From: Maribacter halichondriae
GTDB taxonomy: Bacteria; Bacteroidota; Bacteroidia; Flavobacteriales; Flavobacteriaceae
Direction of reading: 5' to 3'
Assembly (NCBI RefSeq): GCF_027474825.1
Contig: NZ_CP107030.1
Span: 3,531,001 to 3,595,000, forward strand
DNA length: 64,000 bases
Shown in pieces: positions 1-9,237 of the stretch. Under the pieces are notes generated by a model. It was given only the letters and a program-made list of their open reading frames with translations, had not been told where the DNA came from and searched no databases. How positions within the stretch are numbered: position 1 is the first letter of the stretch; each line of letters starts with the position of its first letter. A program made the translations under genes and the position numbers.

Positions 1-2
1 GT

Positions 3-944
3 GTAAATCTTAATTATAAGTCGGATAATAACAAATGGATAGGTCTGGCAAATTTTGGCAGCAGTTTCAATGATGGATTATCGAATGACAACAACTTTTA
101 TAATGTTGGTATTTGGTACAATAAAAGGGGCGTAGACTGGAATGCCTCTTTAAAGAACGTCGGTAAAAATTATATAGCCGATGTGGGCTTTACGCCCCGT
201 CTTTATAATTATGATGCCCTGAACGATATTGTGGTTCGCGAAGGATATATACAATCCAGTTTAGGGACGACATTGACCCAATTTTATGAAAACACTGATC
301 GCATAAACTCCTATCGCTATTTTTACGGAAATAATGAGACCTATTGGGACGAAAATGGAGACCTGAACCAATCATCGACTTTTTACAATACCGCATTATT
401 TTTCAAGAACTTATCGGCCGTTTATGTCAACCTGTATCACGACTATGTAAATTTGAAATATGCTTTCGATCCCTTGGGCAACGGTAACGAATTAACACCT
501 GATGTATATAAATATTTCAGGGGAAGAATTGGCTATAATTCTGTTTTCAACTCCAAGTTCGTGTATAGGGGGTATGTGCATCATGGCGAATATTACAACG
601 GTAAAAATTCCGCAGCTTTTGTCAACTTAAGTTATAGAATGTTACCCTTTGCCAATCTACAAATGTCATACGAAATCAACGCCTTGGACCTAAACGAATT
701 GGGAAATGAAACTTTTCATTTGGCCCGCTTTACGGGCGAAGTATTTTTTAACAATCGTTTGAATTGGACAACCTATGTTCAGTATAATACCCAATTTGAC
801 AATTTTAATATCAACAGCCGCTTGCAATGGGAATATCGCCCCTTATCATATGTTTATCTAGTCGTAACCGATAATTTTAATAAAAATGTCACGAGAAAAA
901 ATTGGGGAGCTGCATTCAAAATGATTTATAGATTTGACTTTTAG
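3..944 (+). CDS. DUF5916-type outer-membrane protein, C-terminal part (5' end outside window)
   Basis: The reading frame is open from the first bases of the window and ends at 944, so this is the C-terminal part (about 313 residues) of a longer protein. The sequence is rich in alternating aromatic and polar beta-strands and closes with the pattern KNWGAAFKMIYRFDF, as in the barrel-like DUF5916 domain that follows a family 9 carbohydrate-binding-like module in Bacteroidota surface proteins. A terminal phenylalanine is typical of outer-membrane beta-barrels. The function of the family is not established. A strong bidirectional hairpin terminator follows at 971-1006. Confidence 0.75.
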   Translation, partial: VNLNYKSDNNKWIGLANFGSSFNDGLSNDNNFYNVGIWYNKRGVDWNASLKNVGKNYIADVGFTPRLYNYDALNDIVVREGYIQSSLGTTLTQFYENTDRINSYRYFYGNNETYWDENGDLNQSSTFYNTALFFKNLSAVYVNLYHDYVNLKYAFDPLGNGNELTPDVYKYFRGRIGYNSVFNSKFVYRGYVHHGEYYNGKNSAAFVNLSYRMLPFANLQMSYEINALDLNELGNETFHLARFTGEVFFNNRLNWTTYVQYNTQFDNFNINSRLQWEYRPLSYVYLVVTDNFNKNVTRKNWGAAFKMIYRFDF

Positions 945-970
945 TCTTTTGAGGTTATACAAAAAATAGA

Positions 971-1006
971 AAAAGGGTGTCTAAAAAGCTTTTTTGACAC
1001 CCTTTT
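971..1006. terminator. Bidirectional Rho-independent terminator
   Basis: An 11-bp perfect inverted repeat (AAAAGGGTGTC / GACACCCTTTT) flanks an A-run/T-run loop between two convergent genes, the DUF5916 gene on plus and the protease on minus. The runs allow termination on both strands. Confidence 0.85.
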
Positions 1007-1027
1007 CCAATACCATTTGTGTTTTAC

Positions 1028-2098
1028 TTACATCTCTTTTGCTTCAATAGCCATTTCACAACTATATTCATCCATAAAAAAGTTATCCAGGTCATCTGCT
1101 TTTAATGCAAGATTTTTGATATTCTCCTTAATAGTATCGGCATGGTCGGTAAAAATATCCGAAAGATGGGTCCTGTAGGACAGGTAAATATTATTGTTAT
1201 GTATGCCCAGATAATAGGGATCCACATTTTTTTGCAATAAATATTTCGTTAGCTCGGCCAGGTTCTGTTTTGGCAATTTATTTAAAGGTGAGGTCGCTAC
1301 AAGATAATCGCGTTTAAAGACGAAAATGCGCACTAGGGCACTGCCTTGATGGAATTCCCAAAAGTCCCTACCGGCTCTACCGAGTACGGGATTCATACTG
1401 AGTTCTGTGAGTGCCCCTTCAACAAAATTGGCGAAATGGCTTTTTTCGAACTCTTCCCAAATGGAAATGTCCATATCGTTTCCACAGTTGTTACAGAATT
1501 CGGTTTCTTGTTCCGTATAACCATCGCACGAGTTGCATTTTACACGGTAGGCATTGTCCAGATACGTAAAATCATTTATTTCCTTGATCAGGTCGAGATG
1601 TTTGATTCCGAAACCTACGTTGTCGGCATCGTTGAACTTAGAGGTTGTGACACCGACCAGATTGCCGGCCTCGTTGAGCATAGGACCTCCCGAATTTCCC
1701 GGATTCACGGCCGCATCGGTCTGAATGTAATGCCTCGAACCCATGGGCTGACTGATTGAAGATACGATACCTTCCGTTATCGTGTAGGGCATCCCGAACG
1801 GATAACCGTTGATAAATACCTTTTGGGTATTCATGACGATGACGTTTTCATCCAAAGTTATATTGGTTGCGGTATTTTCGAATCCGTCGATATGTAAAAA
1901 AGCAAGGTCTACTTCAGGATTGACCATGACCACATTGGCGACATGTCTGTCTTTTTTATAATCCTCTACCGCTACGGTTTTTTCGCCTTGAATGACATGA
2001 TAGTTCGTAATGATATGGTTTTTTCCGCTTACGGTAAAGCCACTTCCGGTGCCGCCCGAGGTAATGATCTTGAATACTGATTTATGTATATTTTCCAT
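1028..2098 (-). CDS. Trypsin-like serine protease with zinc ribbon and a C-terminal chaperone-like domain
   Basis: 356 residues. An S1C/DegP-like chymotrypsin fold occupies about residues 5-180. The catalytic triad is visible as His34 (TNYHV), Asp64 (EVDLAFL) and Ser136 (NPGNSGGP). No signal peptide and no PDZ domain are seen, so it is probably cytoplasmic, unlike DegP. A four-cysteine zinc ribbon follows (C188-x2-C191, C202-x2-C205). Residues about 220-335 resemble the YbjN/type III secretion chaperone-like fold (motif ATSPLNKLPKQNLAELTKYL); this last call is from pattern memory only. The next gene upstream on the same strand (2218-3384) is its likely partner. The domain order suggests regulated proteolysis of a chaperone-bound client, which is inference. 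Confidence 0.8.
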   Translation of the reverse strand: MENIHKSVFKIITSGGTGSGFTVSGKNHIITNYHVIQGEKTVAVEDYKKDRHVANVVMVNPEVDLAFLHIDGFENTATNITLDENVIVMNTQKVFINGYPFGMPYTITEGIVSSISQPMGSRHYIQTDAAVNPGNSGGPMLNEAGNLVGVTTSKFNDADNVGFGIKHLDLIKEINDFTYLDNAYRVKCNSCDGYTEQETEFCNNCGNDMDISIWEEFEKSHFANFVEGALTELSMNPVLGRAGRDFWEFHQGSALVRIFVFKRDYLVATSPLNKLPKQNLAELTKYLLQKNVDPYYLGIHNNNIYLSYRTHLSDIFTDHADTIKENIKNLALKADDLDNFFMDEYSCEMAIEAKEM

Positions 2099-2217
2099 GT
2101 TATTTTTTTATTTTTTTGGATTCTATAAGCCTAGCTCAGATTCCTTTGTTTTTATTGGAATTTGGAATTTTCTTTTTGGAATTTTAATATCTGGGGCCTT
2201 GCCCTCAGATATTTTGT

Positions 2218-3384
2218 TTATCCGAAAAGTTTTGAGAAAAGTCCCTTATTACCGGTTTTGACCGCTTTTGTATTTCCAGTCAAGAATCCGTCATAGGTAG
2301 CGAGAAGTTTGGGAACGGCTACATGTGGTTCAAGGCCCGATACACTTTCCAGAACATCGTAAATGGCATTTTTGTGGTTTTCCTCAACGTTATAGTTGTA
2401 GAGCATATATAGAAAATTGTATTGCAGGTAATAGCTCAGCGAGAAGTTGTCTCCGTCATTTACATACTTGGTTACGTAGCCTTCCCAGTTTTTTACGCAT
2501 TCTTGCAATATTTGGTCCGAGCTTCTCCATTTCAACGAAATAAAGGCATCGGCATGATAGATATCGTTCATAAAGTCTTCACGGGTCATGGCGCAAAGCT
2601 TCTGCATGAAGTTGGTGCCTTTATCGACCCGATGTTGGAAATCGATATTTCCGTTGAACATATTATGTACATATTCTTGAAGTTTGGTCCTCAAGGTGCC
2701 ATGTACATAGGGCATATTTACTATTTTAAGAATGGAAATGACCGTAATGTCCCATTGAAAGGCATCCCATCTTTTCTCCTTGAAATAGGCGGAATAGTTC
2801 TTATAGTCGCTTAGAATATCGCTGATTTGCTGCCAAACTTGCTCGGCTTCCTCACCCGCCAACGGTTGAACGTTCGCCTCTTTATAGAAATCAGCTTTGT
2901 ATTTTTCAACGAACTCGTCGTCATAGTCATCGGCGTAAACACATATTTCATGAAGCACGTCATATACCTTATAGGGCTGACAAAGAGAAATAGGCATTGT
3001 ATATTCGAACCATAGCGTATAGTCTTTCAGATGTATTTGTGCCAGTGTCAACGGATTGAAATTGACCTCGGCCACCTTTCTGAACAAGGCCACCTTATTG
3101 GTGGTATCGGTAACCTTTAGGAAAGGGGCTTTAACGGAAAAAGTTTCATTGGCGATTTCCACCTGGATTTCCGCAGAACCTTGTCCGCGTACTATGGAAA
3201 TATCACCATTTGTTTCTTTGCCCCAGAGAATTTCGGGATTCATGTAATTGATGGTCTCGATTAGAGCCATTCTAAAATCTTTGGCATCATAGGCATCCAT
3301 AGCCTTTTCCCAATGTGAAACTTCGGTGCGTGGCTCATCGATTCCTTGAATCGGTCTTTTGAATTTTGGCAGTACGTTTTGCAT
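2218..3384 (-). CDS. Conserved hypothetical protein, probable partner of the adjacent protease
   Basis: 388 residues with no signal peptide or membrane segment. I do not recognise a named family with certainty. Residues about 28-165 (DAYDAKDFRMALIETINYMN, then VNFNPLTLAQIHLKDYTLWF) look like a YbjN/secretion-chaperone-like alpha-beta fold. The remaining half is helical and rich in Tyr and Trp. It lies 119 bp upstream of the zinc-ribbon protease on the same strand with no clear terminator between, so the two are probably co-transcribed. The N-terminus carries a proline-rich stretch and the C-terminus a basic KTGNKGLFSKLFG tail. Confidence 0.6.
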   Translation of the reverse strand: MQNVLPKFKRPIQGIDEPRTEVSHWEKAMDAYDAKDFRMALIETINYMNPEILWGKETNGDISIVRGQGSAEIQVEIANETFSVKAPFLKVTDTTNKVALFRKVAEVNFNPLTLAQIHLKDYTLWFEYTMPISLCQPYKVYDVLHEICVYADDYDDEFVEKYKADFYKEANVQPLAGEEAEQVWQQISDILSDYKNYSAYFKEKRWDAFQWDITVISILKIVNMPYVHGTLRTKLQEYVHNMFNGNIDFQHRVDKGTNFMQKLCAMTREDFMNDIYHADAFISLKWRSSDQILQECVKNWEGYVTKYVNDGDNFSLSYYLQYNFLYMLYNYNVEENHKNAIYDVLESVSGLEPHVAVPKLLATYDGFLTGNTKAVKTGNKGLFSKLFG

Positions 3385-3582
3385 AAATGGAATGTATTAG
3401 GTTGATAGCATTGAATATAATTTACAACGGTTTAAGTCATTATTTATTTTTAATTCCAAATCGTTCGGATAATCATACGTTTAGAATCAATACAAATTTC
3501 ATTGTATTCGAACTATTTTAAAAAGCTAATACTGGGGAAAATGACCTCCTGAAAACAGGGATTGTCAAAAGTGCGGAAACAA

Positions 3583-3609
3583 AAAAATCGACCAACTCGG
3601 TCGATTTTT
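3583..3609. terminator. Bidirectional Rho-independent terminator
   Basis: Perfect 11-bp stem (AAAAATCGACC / GGTCGATTTTT) with a 5-nt loop. It sits downstream of the 3636-4962 gene on the minus strand, and its T/A runs allow termination in either direction. The rest of 3385-3635 shows no gene. Confidence 0.8.
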
Positions 3610-3635
3610 GTATATCATTATGTTCGTTAATCCTT

Positions 3636-4962
3636 TTAGGGAGCAGAAGTACCGGACTTTGAACGTGCCCGTCTCAATTGACGTTGAATTTTCTTAATGG
3701 CCGACTCAATGGACTTTTCAGGCTCGATTATATTGTACTCACCCCAAAAATCAGGGTCAGCGAAGCCAATGGCCTCATCGCTCAGTATAAAAGAAGTTCT
3801 GATTCTTTCCTTGGATTTAGGAAATGCGCTGGTAAGATTTTTTCCCAATCCGTTACGGCCATTTCACAGGTCATGCTATAAACAGAATTGAATAATTTTT
3901 TATCCCAGTTTACCTTGAACTCCAATAAAACATTACTGTAACTATAATACCATCTACCATTCTTTTCACGATAGTCGACCCTATAGGCTACTTCGGTCGG
4001 CCATACTTTTGCATTTCTGGGTTTTTTTCGAACAAATAGTCGGGCGGCCTCATCGCGGTCCGTAATGTTCAACGAATAAATGGCACTGGTCAAAATCTTA
4101 TTTTCAGCATCAATAAAAAGCTGACCCTTGTATAGCGGTTCGGTCAGGTTTTCTAGTTGTTTAAAATTGATTACGTAAATGAGCTGATCGTTGACCCTAA
4201 CCGATCGATCAAAACTGAATACATAATCGTCAATTGATTCTTCATCGAAAATGTATTCAGGATACTTCATGATGTCGACAAAAAGGGCATTGAAAGGCCC
4301 ACCCTGTAATTTCAGGGCCACAGTGTCGAGCTTACTATAATCCGTACTTTTTCTAGCCTTGTACATTTCTACGGCATCACGTTTTAGTGAAGAATAAGGT
4401 GCTTTATAAATGTTTACGACAGCTTCAGAGAGGAGACGTTCGTTCTTCTTTTTTAATAGTCTCACGATAAAAGGCCGTCATGACCGTTGGGTCTTTGAAA
4501 TAATTCTCGCCCTTTCTTTTAAGCGTTTCACGAACCAGTGCACTTGCATCTTTCGGAACGCTGAGATTGACTTCCGACAGTTGTTCTACCGAAATGTCCA
4601 TGAACACTTTATTGTTGCCAGCCTTAAACTGAGAGAGCGGAATAATTTTATTCTTGTAACCTAGAAAGGAAATTAAAACGTTGACCTCACCAATTTCTTT
4701 CGGCACTTTTAACGAAAATTCACCTTCGGTATTCGTAATGGTACTGATGTTGGATCCTCTATGGCCAAACCTGCAAAGACCAATGGTTTTTGGATTCCGA
4801 ATCCAATACTTCACCTTTGTATTGATCGTACGCCTGTATATCTTCCTGTGTTTCTTCTTGAAAGAATGCAACGGCGTTTTGTGTTCCTGATACCCAGAGA
4901 AGTAGCATCGCGAATACCACTATTGCTAGGGATTTTTTTGAAGTTATTATACTTGTTTTCAT
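3636..4962 (-). CDS. Carboxypeptidase-like regulatory domain protein, frameshifted
   Basis: Reconstructed across indels this is one exported protein of about 440 residues. It has a signal peptide (residues 1-33), a CarboxypepD_reg-like beta-sandwich (KGEVLDSESK... then STITNTEGEFSLKVPKE... and ISFLGYKNK) and a long C-terminal beta-rich domain ending at IKKIQRQLRRARSK. Such proteins are usually envelope proteins of unknown role in Bacteroidota. The reading frame breaks at about 4787-4791 (T run one short), 4756-4757 (C run one short), 4449-4454 (T run one long) and 3838-3843 (T run one short). Correcting these restores a continuous sequence. Four indels could mean a decaying gene, but the homopolymer pattern fits consensus errors. 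Confidence 0.65.
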
Positions 4963-5132
4963 CTTGATTTGGATTTTTTAGATTTTCAGAGCAAAATTAT
5001 TTTATTTCTAAGTTAATGATTTTTAACTGAATAAGGTGTTAAAATACAGTTATCATTTGTTAATTCAAGTAAGGCAATTCTATTGTTCTTTTTGTCAATG
5101 CCTACATACCTTTACGTTTTATGTTGTGCATT

Positions 5133-5771
5133 TTATTCGTACCCATAAGCCGGATATCTTTGCCCCTTTGCCAAACTGCGCTCATTGGACAATGTATTAC
5201 TGAACGTAGTAGGTATTGAGGTGTAGGGATAATTGTAAGAACCTGCCTGCGTTATAATAAAATGGAGATGTGGAAATCCGGCGAGACCGGTATTTCCACT
5301 GAGCCCGATTTTATTACCTTGAATTACTTGATTCCCCACATCGACCAGTGCCCCGTTCTTTGTCAAATGCATATACTGCGCAAAGGTACCATCTTCATGT
5401 TCGATGATGACCAGATTGTTCGGAAATTCGCCATCGACGCCGGATTCCTCTACGTAAACCACTTGACCTGCTCTTGCGGCGGTAATGGTCTCCCCAATAT
5501 CCATGGCGAAATCGACACCATATTCGTCGGGCTCTCCTTCGCTATGAAAAGACCCACCACAGTGGCTTAAGGTAACTACATAGCTCTTGCCAACCGGATA
5601 GGGAAGCACATATTCGGACGTTTTCCATTCGTCGTATTGGCCATTTGGGCATCCATCTGCTATAGGTCCCTCTCCAGGCTGAAGTTCCTTTGGGGGTGTC
5701 TCATCGTTGCTGCAAGAAAGTACTAGCAATGACATGAGTAGCATATAATTCTTGATCCTTCGAATTGCCAT
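5133..5771 (-). CDS. M23-like peptidase lipoprotein (copy 1 of 3)
   Basis: 212 residues. An N-terminal lipoprotein signal peptide has the lipobox LVLSC (Cys20). The M23/LysM-peptidase fold is seen as EYGVDFAMDIGETITAARAG, HEDGTFAQYMHL and GFPHLHF. In M23 enzymes zinc is held by His and Asp of HxxxD and by the second His of HxH. Here the first His position is Glu, while the Asp and HxH are intact, so activity is uncertain. Two paralogues follow immediately (5794-6462 and 6668-7333) on the same strand. Expected location is the periplasm or outer membrane, acting on or binding peptidoglycan. Confidence 0.8.
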   Translation of the reverse strand: MAIRRIKNYMLLMSLLVLSCSNDETPPKELQPGEGPIADGCPNGQYDEWKTSEYVLPYPVGKSYVVTLSHCGGSFHSEGEPDEYGVDFAMDIGETITAARAGQVVYVEESGVDGEFPNNLVIIEHEDGTFAQYMHLTKNGALVDVGNQVIQGNKIGLSGNTGLAGFPHLHFIITQAGSYNYPYTSIPTTFSNTLSNERSLAKGQRYPAYGYE

Positions 5772-5793
5772 CTTATTGGTTCAACATTATTTT

Positions 5794-6462
5794 CTAATAG
5801 GGATAGGCAGGATAGTCTGTATAAGGCTCTAAACTCTGCTGATTCGGCTTTGTATTTTTAAAGGTCGTAGGTATTGATTTATAAGGATATTCAAACGAAT
5901 CATTTTTAGTGACCACAAAATGGAGATGTGGATATCCGGCCGGTCCCGTGTCACCGCTCAGTGCTATTTCATCACCCTGCGATACGGATTGGCCTACTTT
6001 CACAAAGGCACCTTGATAGTCCAAATGCATATATTGGGCGAATGTGCCGTCATCATGTTCTATGACGACCAGATTGTTGGGAAATTCTCCCGGTTCCCCC
6101 GACTCTTCGACGAAAACAACACGCCCTTCTCTTGCTGCGGTAACAATGGTTCCGATACCCATACCGAAATCCAAAGCATACTGATCCGGTTCTCCGGGAG
6201 CATGAGACCTCGTGGAGCAATGAGTACGATTTGTTTTATAAGTTTTACCGACGGGATAAGGCAAAACATATTTTGAAGCCTCCCAATATTCATAACCTAC
6301 CGATATACAGGAAGTTTCGAATGACTCTGTGGTATTAACTGTATTTTTAGATCCAGGTCTTCGGGTATCACGTTCACCTTTAGAACACCCGACCGTTGCA
6401 AGTAGTAATACTGGTATCATTCCCTTTCTAATTAAACGGTCGTAATCGCATCGCATCTTCAT
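5794..6462 (-). CDS. M23-like peptidase lipoprotein (copy 2 of 3)
   Basis: 222 residues, paralogous to both neighbours. The start may be either the first Met or Met15; both leave a lipoprotein-type signal with Cys26 (ATVGC). After the Cys it shares the stretch DTRRPGSKNTV with copy 3 but not copy 1. The M23 fold motifs are QYALDFGMGIG, HDDGTFAQYMHL and GYPHLHF. The canonical first zinc-binding His is Gln here. It lies 22 bp from copy 1, so an operon is likely. Confidence 0.8.
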   Translation of the reverse strand: MKMRCDYDRLIRKGMIPVLLLATVGCSKGERDTRRPGSKNTVNTTESFETSCISVGYEYWEASKYVLPYPVGKTYKTNRTHCSTRSHAPGEPDQYALDFGMGIGTIVTAAREGRVVFVEESGEPGEFPNNLVVIEHDDGTFAQYMHLDYQGAFVKVGQSVSQGDEIALSGDTGPAGYPHLHFVVTKNDSFEYPYKSIPTTFKNTKPNQQSLEPYTDYPAYPY

Positions 6463-6667
6463 TTGTCACTTTGTCTTTACTATTTCATTATAGTAAAGTA
6501 CAAATTTTACAGGTCATCTTTTGCAATTTGGCTAGCCTCTCAACACAAGTTCCTTTTTGAAAGTTCCACTATCGCCCCATGAATCAGGGTTCTTGTTGAT
6601 CATGGAGTATATACGTTCCAGCTATATTATTTCTTTGAATATTGTTATTAGAGTTATGTCATTTAAG

Positions 6668-7333
6668 CTATTCATATGGATACGCGGGGTAGTCCGTATA
6701 GGGTAAAAGACTTCTTTCATTATCCAATGTATTTTTAAAGGTGACGGGTACAGAGGTATATGGAAATTCAAGCGGCTTTTCTTTTATCACCACGAAATGG
6801 AGATGCGGATAGCCTGCTAGACCTGTATTCCCACTGAGACCAATGATGTCTCCTTGCAATATAAAACTACCCACCTCGGCCAAGGCACCATTTTCGGTCA
6901 GATGCATATATGCGGCAAATGTTCCATCAGAATGGGCAATGATTGCCAGATTGTTGGGGAAACCCCCATCTATTCCCGATTCTTCTATATGAAAAACCTG
7001 ACCTGGCCGTGCTGCGGTAATTTCAGTACCTATCGGCATGGCAAAATCAATTGCAAATTGATCTGGCATTCCAGGAGCATGGTACGATGAAGTGCAATTC
7101 GTTAGGTTGGTGCGGTACGTTTCCCCAACGGCGTATGGTAATACATATTCTGACGTTTTCCAATCTTCATATCTTACGTTATTGCACCTAATATCCGTTC
7201 CGCCACTTTCTGCTAAAGATTCGACGGTATTTTTTGATCCGGGTCTTCTGGTATCCCTATCGCTCTTGGTACAGCTATGAAATTGATATGACATCAGACT
7301 CAGAACCATAATGATGAGAGTTCTTTGCACCAT
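6668..7333 (-). CDS. M23-like peptidase lipoprotein (copy 3 of 3)
   Basis: 221 residues with a signal peptide and lipobox-like QFHSC. It carries the DTRRPGSKNTV linker shared with copy 2. The M23 fold shows QFAIDFAMPIG (Gln in place of the first zinc His), HSDGTFAAYMHL and GYPHLHF. Its start overlaps the 3' end of the lipocalin-like gene 7300-7911 by 34 bp, indicating co-transcription. About 200 bp of AT-rich DNA with no gene separates it from copy 2. Confidence 0.8.
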   Translation of the reverse strand: MVQRTLIIMVLSLMSYQFHSCTKSDRDTRRPGSKNTVESLAESGGTDIRCNNVRYEDWKTSEYVLPYAVGETYRTNLTNCTSSYHAPGMPDQFAIDFAMPIGTEITAARPGQVFHIEESGIDGGFPNNLAIIAHSDGTFAAYMHLTENGALAEVGSFILQGDIIGLSGNTGLAGYPHLHFVVIKEKPLEFPYTSVPVTFKNTLDNERSLLPYTDYPAYPYE

Positions 7334-7911
7334 TGGTTTATCGTATAACTAAGATTAAATCTGTTTTTCAATCTGGGTATTCTTATCAATTTTTTTAATA
7401 TAAAGTGGGTCTTCCACTTTCCGGCCCAATCAGGTTTCGTGCCATCGGGATAGGTCTCGTCGTACATGGTAAGAAACAAAGTGCCTTCTTCGATTCGATA
7501 ATCATAATATTGACGACCTCCTTCAAAACCTGGAACTTTGGCGATCAAAGCCTTCGTAACCATTTTTGAACTCGTTGAGGTGTACGTTCCCGAATTGAAA
7601 ACTATGGAATTAAAACCCGATTTGATTTCATTATCAGTGGGTTTTGATAATACATTGAATTTTTGTCTGGGATGCTTGGTTGGCGTCCAGATAATACTAT
7701 ATCTTTCAGGGGTAACCATAAAAATACCGGGTTGTGCCTTTTTGATGACCAGGGTGGTATCTTTTGATATCCAATGTACTTCCTTGATATCCCAAGAACC
7801 TAATAGAGCATTGGATTCATAATAATAACCTTTGACTTGCGAATGGGAATCCGACCTTTTGCAGGATATCAAAACCAGAGCAACAACAAGTATGTATTTA
7901 ATATTTCCCAT
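7300..7911 (-). CDS. Lipocalin-like lipoprotein
   Basis: 203 residues with lipoprotein signal MGNIKYILVVALVLISC. The body (LLGSWDIKEVHW, then PERYSIIWTPTKHP and KWKTHFILKKL) has the layout of small lipocalin-like domains that begin with a G-x-W motif and end in short strands. The last 25 residues look unrelated to that fold and may be an extension. It heads the run of M23-like lipoprotein genes and overlaps the first of them by 34 bp. Ligand unknown. Confidence 0.6.
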   Translation of the reverse strand: MGNIKYILVVALVLISCKRSDSHSQVKGYYYESNALLGSWDIKEVHWISKDTTLVIKKAQPGIFMVTPERYSIIWTPTKHPRQKFNVLSKPTDNEIKSGFNSIVFNSGTYTSTSSKMVTKALIAKVPGFEGGRQYYDYRIEEGTLFLTMYDETYPDGTKPDWAGKWKTHFILKKLIRIPRLKNRFNLSYTINQWCKELSSLWF

Positions 7912-7976
7912 ACTGTAAAAATTTTAAGCGTAATTGTTTTTGGGCTTGCAAATCAATTACAAGGTTAAGAGGCTAG

Positions 7977-9131
7977 TCATGATACTTCCATATGCCTGAG
8001 GTATTCAGTTGGAGTCACATTTGTAAATTTTTTGAATGCCCTGTAGAAGGAGGCCCTATTATTGAAGCCCACATCAAAAGCAAGTTGCGTAATAGTCCGC
8101 CCATCCCCTTTGTTCTGTAGCAATAAATTCTTTGCGTATGCGATTCTATATTTGTTTACGAAGTCGAAGAACGAAAGATTAAAATGTTCGTTGATAATTT
8201 GCGAAGTATGGTTTCTTGAAAGATTCAGGTGTAAGGCCAGATCATCAAGTCTCAATTTATTGTCCAAATAAGGTTCATGCTCTTCCATAATTCGCAACAA
8301 TTTTTCTTTCATGGCCAAGGAAAGGGCATCGGAGAGTCCGGCTTTTCGATATTTTACGAAGGGAAGTATTTCCTTTAGCGATTTCCCGTTAAAAATGTCG
8401 GGTTGAAAGAACCCGAAAAAAGCGAGGCCCCCGATAAAGAAAAGAATGACGATATCTATTAAATAATTAAAACGAGGGGCTATCACACCGTTTCGGAACA
8501 AGGCTACAAAAAAAGCGAATGCAAGAACAAAACCGGCATATGAACCTACGAACCAGGCGAGCCAGGTTTTTTCACGATAGCCAACTTTTTTACTATCCTT
8601 GAAATTGAAATATGCACAGTATGCATAGACCAACATAATCAGGAGGACCACCCAAATGCTGTTATAGGGCAAGAACGTCTTTTCATAAATGGAATATGGT
8701 TTTCCTTGAGCAAGAAGGCCAACTTTTTCGTCCGTGGACATTTGGTAAAAGGGATAAACCAAGAGTATGGTCAACAATGACGGAACTAAAAGTAATATGT
8801 CGGACCATTTGAAACTAACCTTTTTAACGACCCTTCTTACATAAAAATATACAAGGGGGCCGTAAATCAACCAAATGGGCCTGTGTGTTTCATTTAAGTG
8901 GACGTGCGATGGTTGGTTCAGGTATCCGCCCCATTGAAGACAGTAATAAATGAGTTCATAGGCAAACAAAATGGTATATGTGCCTAATAATATGTTGGCA
9001 GCACGGTCTCCTTTTTTCTTAAAGAAAAATGACAGCCCCAAGATTACTCCCAAGAATGAAAAGAATAGGAAAATAAAAATATACCAGGTCACTTTATCAA
9101 TTTTTAATAAAGATAAAGTATGGTATTCCAA
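7977..9131 (-). CDS. Membrane-anchored AraC-family transcriptional regulator (paralogue A)
   Basis: 384 residues. Seven or eight hydrophobic segments fill about residues 1-245. A cytoplasmic AraC-type double helix-turn-helix occupies about residues 280-380 (LRLDDLALHLNLSRNHTSQI; TQLAFDVGFNNRASFYRAFK; TPTEYLRH). This architecture is common in Flavobacteriia and suggests a sensor in the membrane that binds DNA directly. The adjacent gene 9238-10347 is a close paralogue, pointing to a local duplication. Signal and targets are not visible from sequence. Confidence 0.85.
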   Translation of the reverse strand: MEYHTLSLLKIDKVTWYIFIFLFFSFLGVILGLSFFFKKKGDRAANILLGTYTILFAYELIYYCLQWGGYLNQPSHVHLNETHRPIWLIYGPLVYFYVRRVVKKVSFKWSDILLLVPSLLTILLVYPFYQMSTDEKVGLLAQGKPYSIYEKTFLPYNSIWVVLLIMLVYAYCAYFNFKDSKKVGYREKTWLAWFVGSYAGFVLAFAFFVALFRNGVIAPRFNYLIDIVILFFIGGLAFFGFFQPDIFNGKSLKEILPFVKYRKAGLSDALSLAMKEKLLRIMEEHEPYLDNKLRLDDLALHLNLSRNHTSQIINEHFNLSFFDFVNKYRIAYAKNLLLQNKGDGRTITQLAFDVGFNNRASFYRAFKKFTNVTPTEYLRHMEVS

Positions 9132-9237
9132 GGCTTGTCTCTTTTTATCGGGAGATATTGAATGCCTACTTGATTTTCCATAGAAGAGTCAATTTACTAG
9201 TGTACGGTATTACATTCCGAAGTCTTTAAGTTATACC

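Noticed and set aside
2186..2213. Hairpin AATATCTG / CAGATATT as terminator of the 2218-3384 gene
   Set aside because: On the minus strand it is followed by an A-rich rather than T-rich stretch, so it does not fit a Rho-independent terminator.
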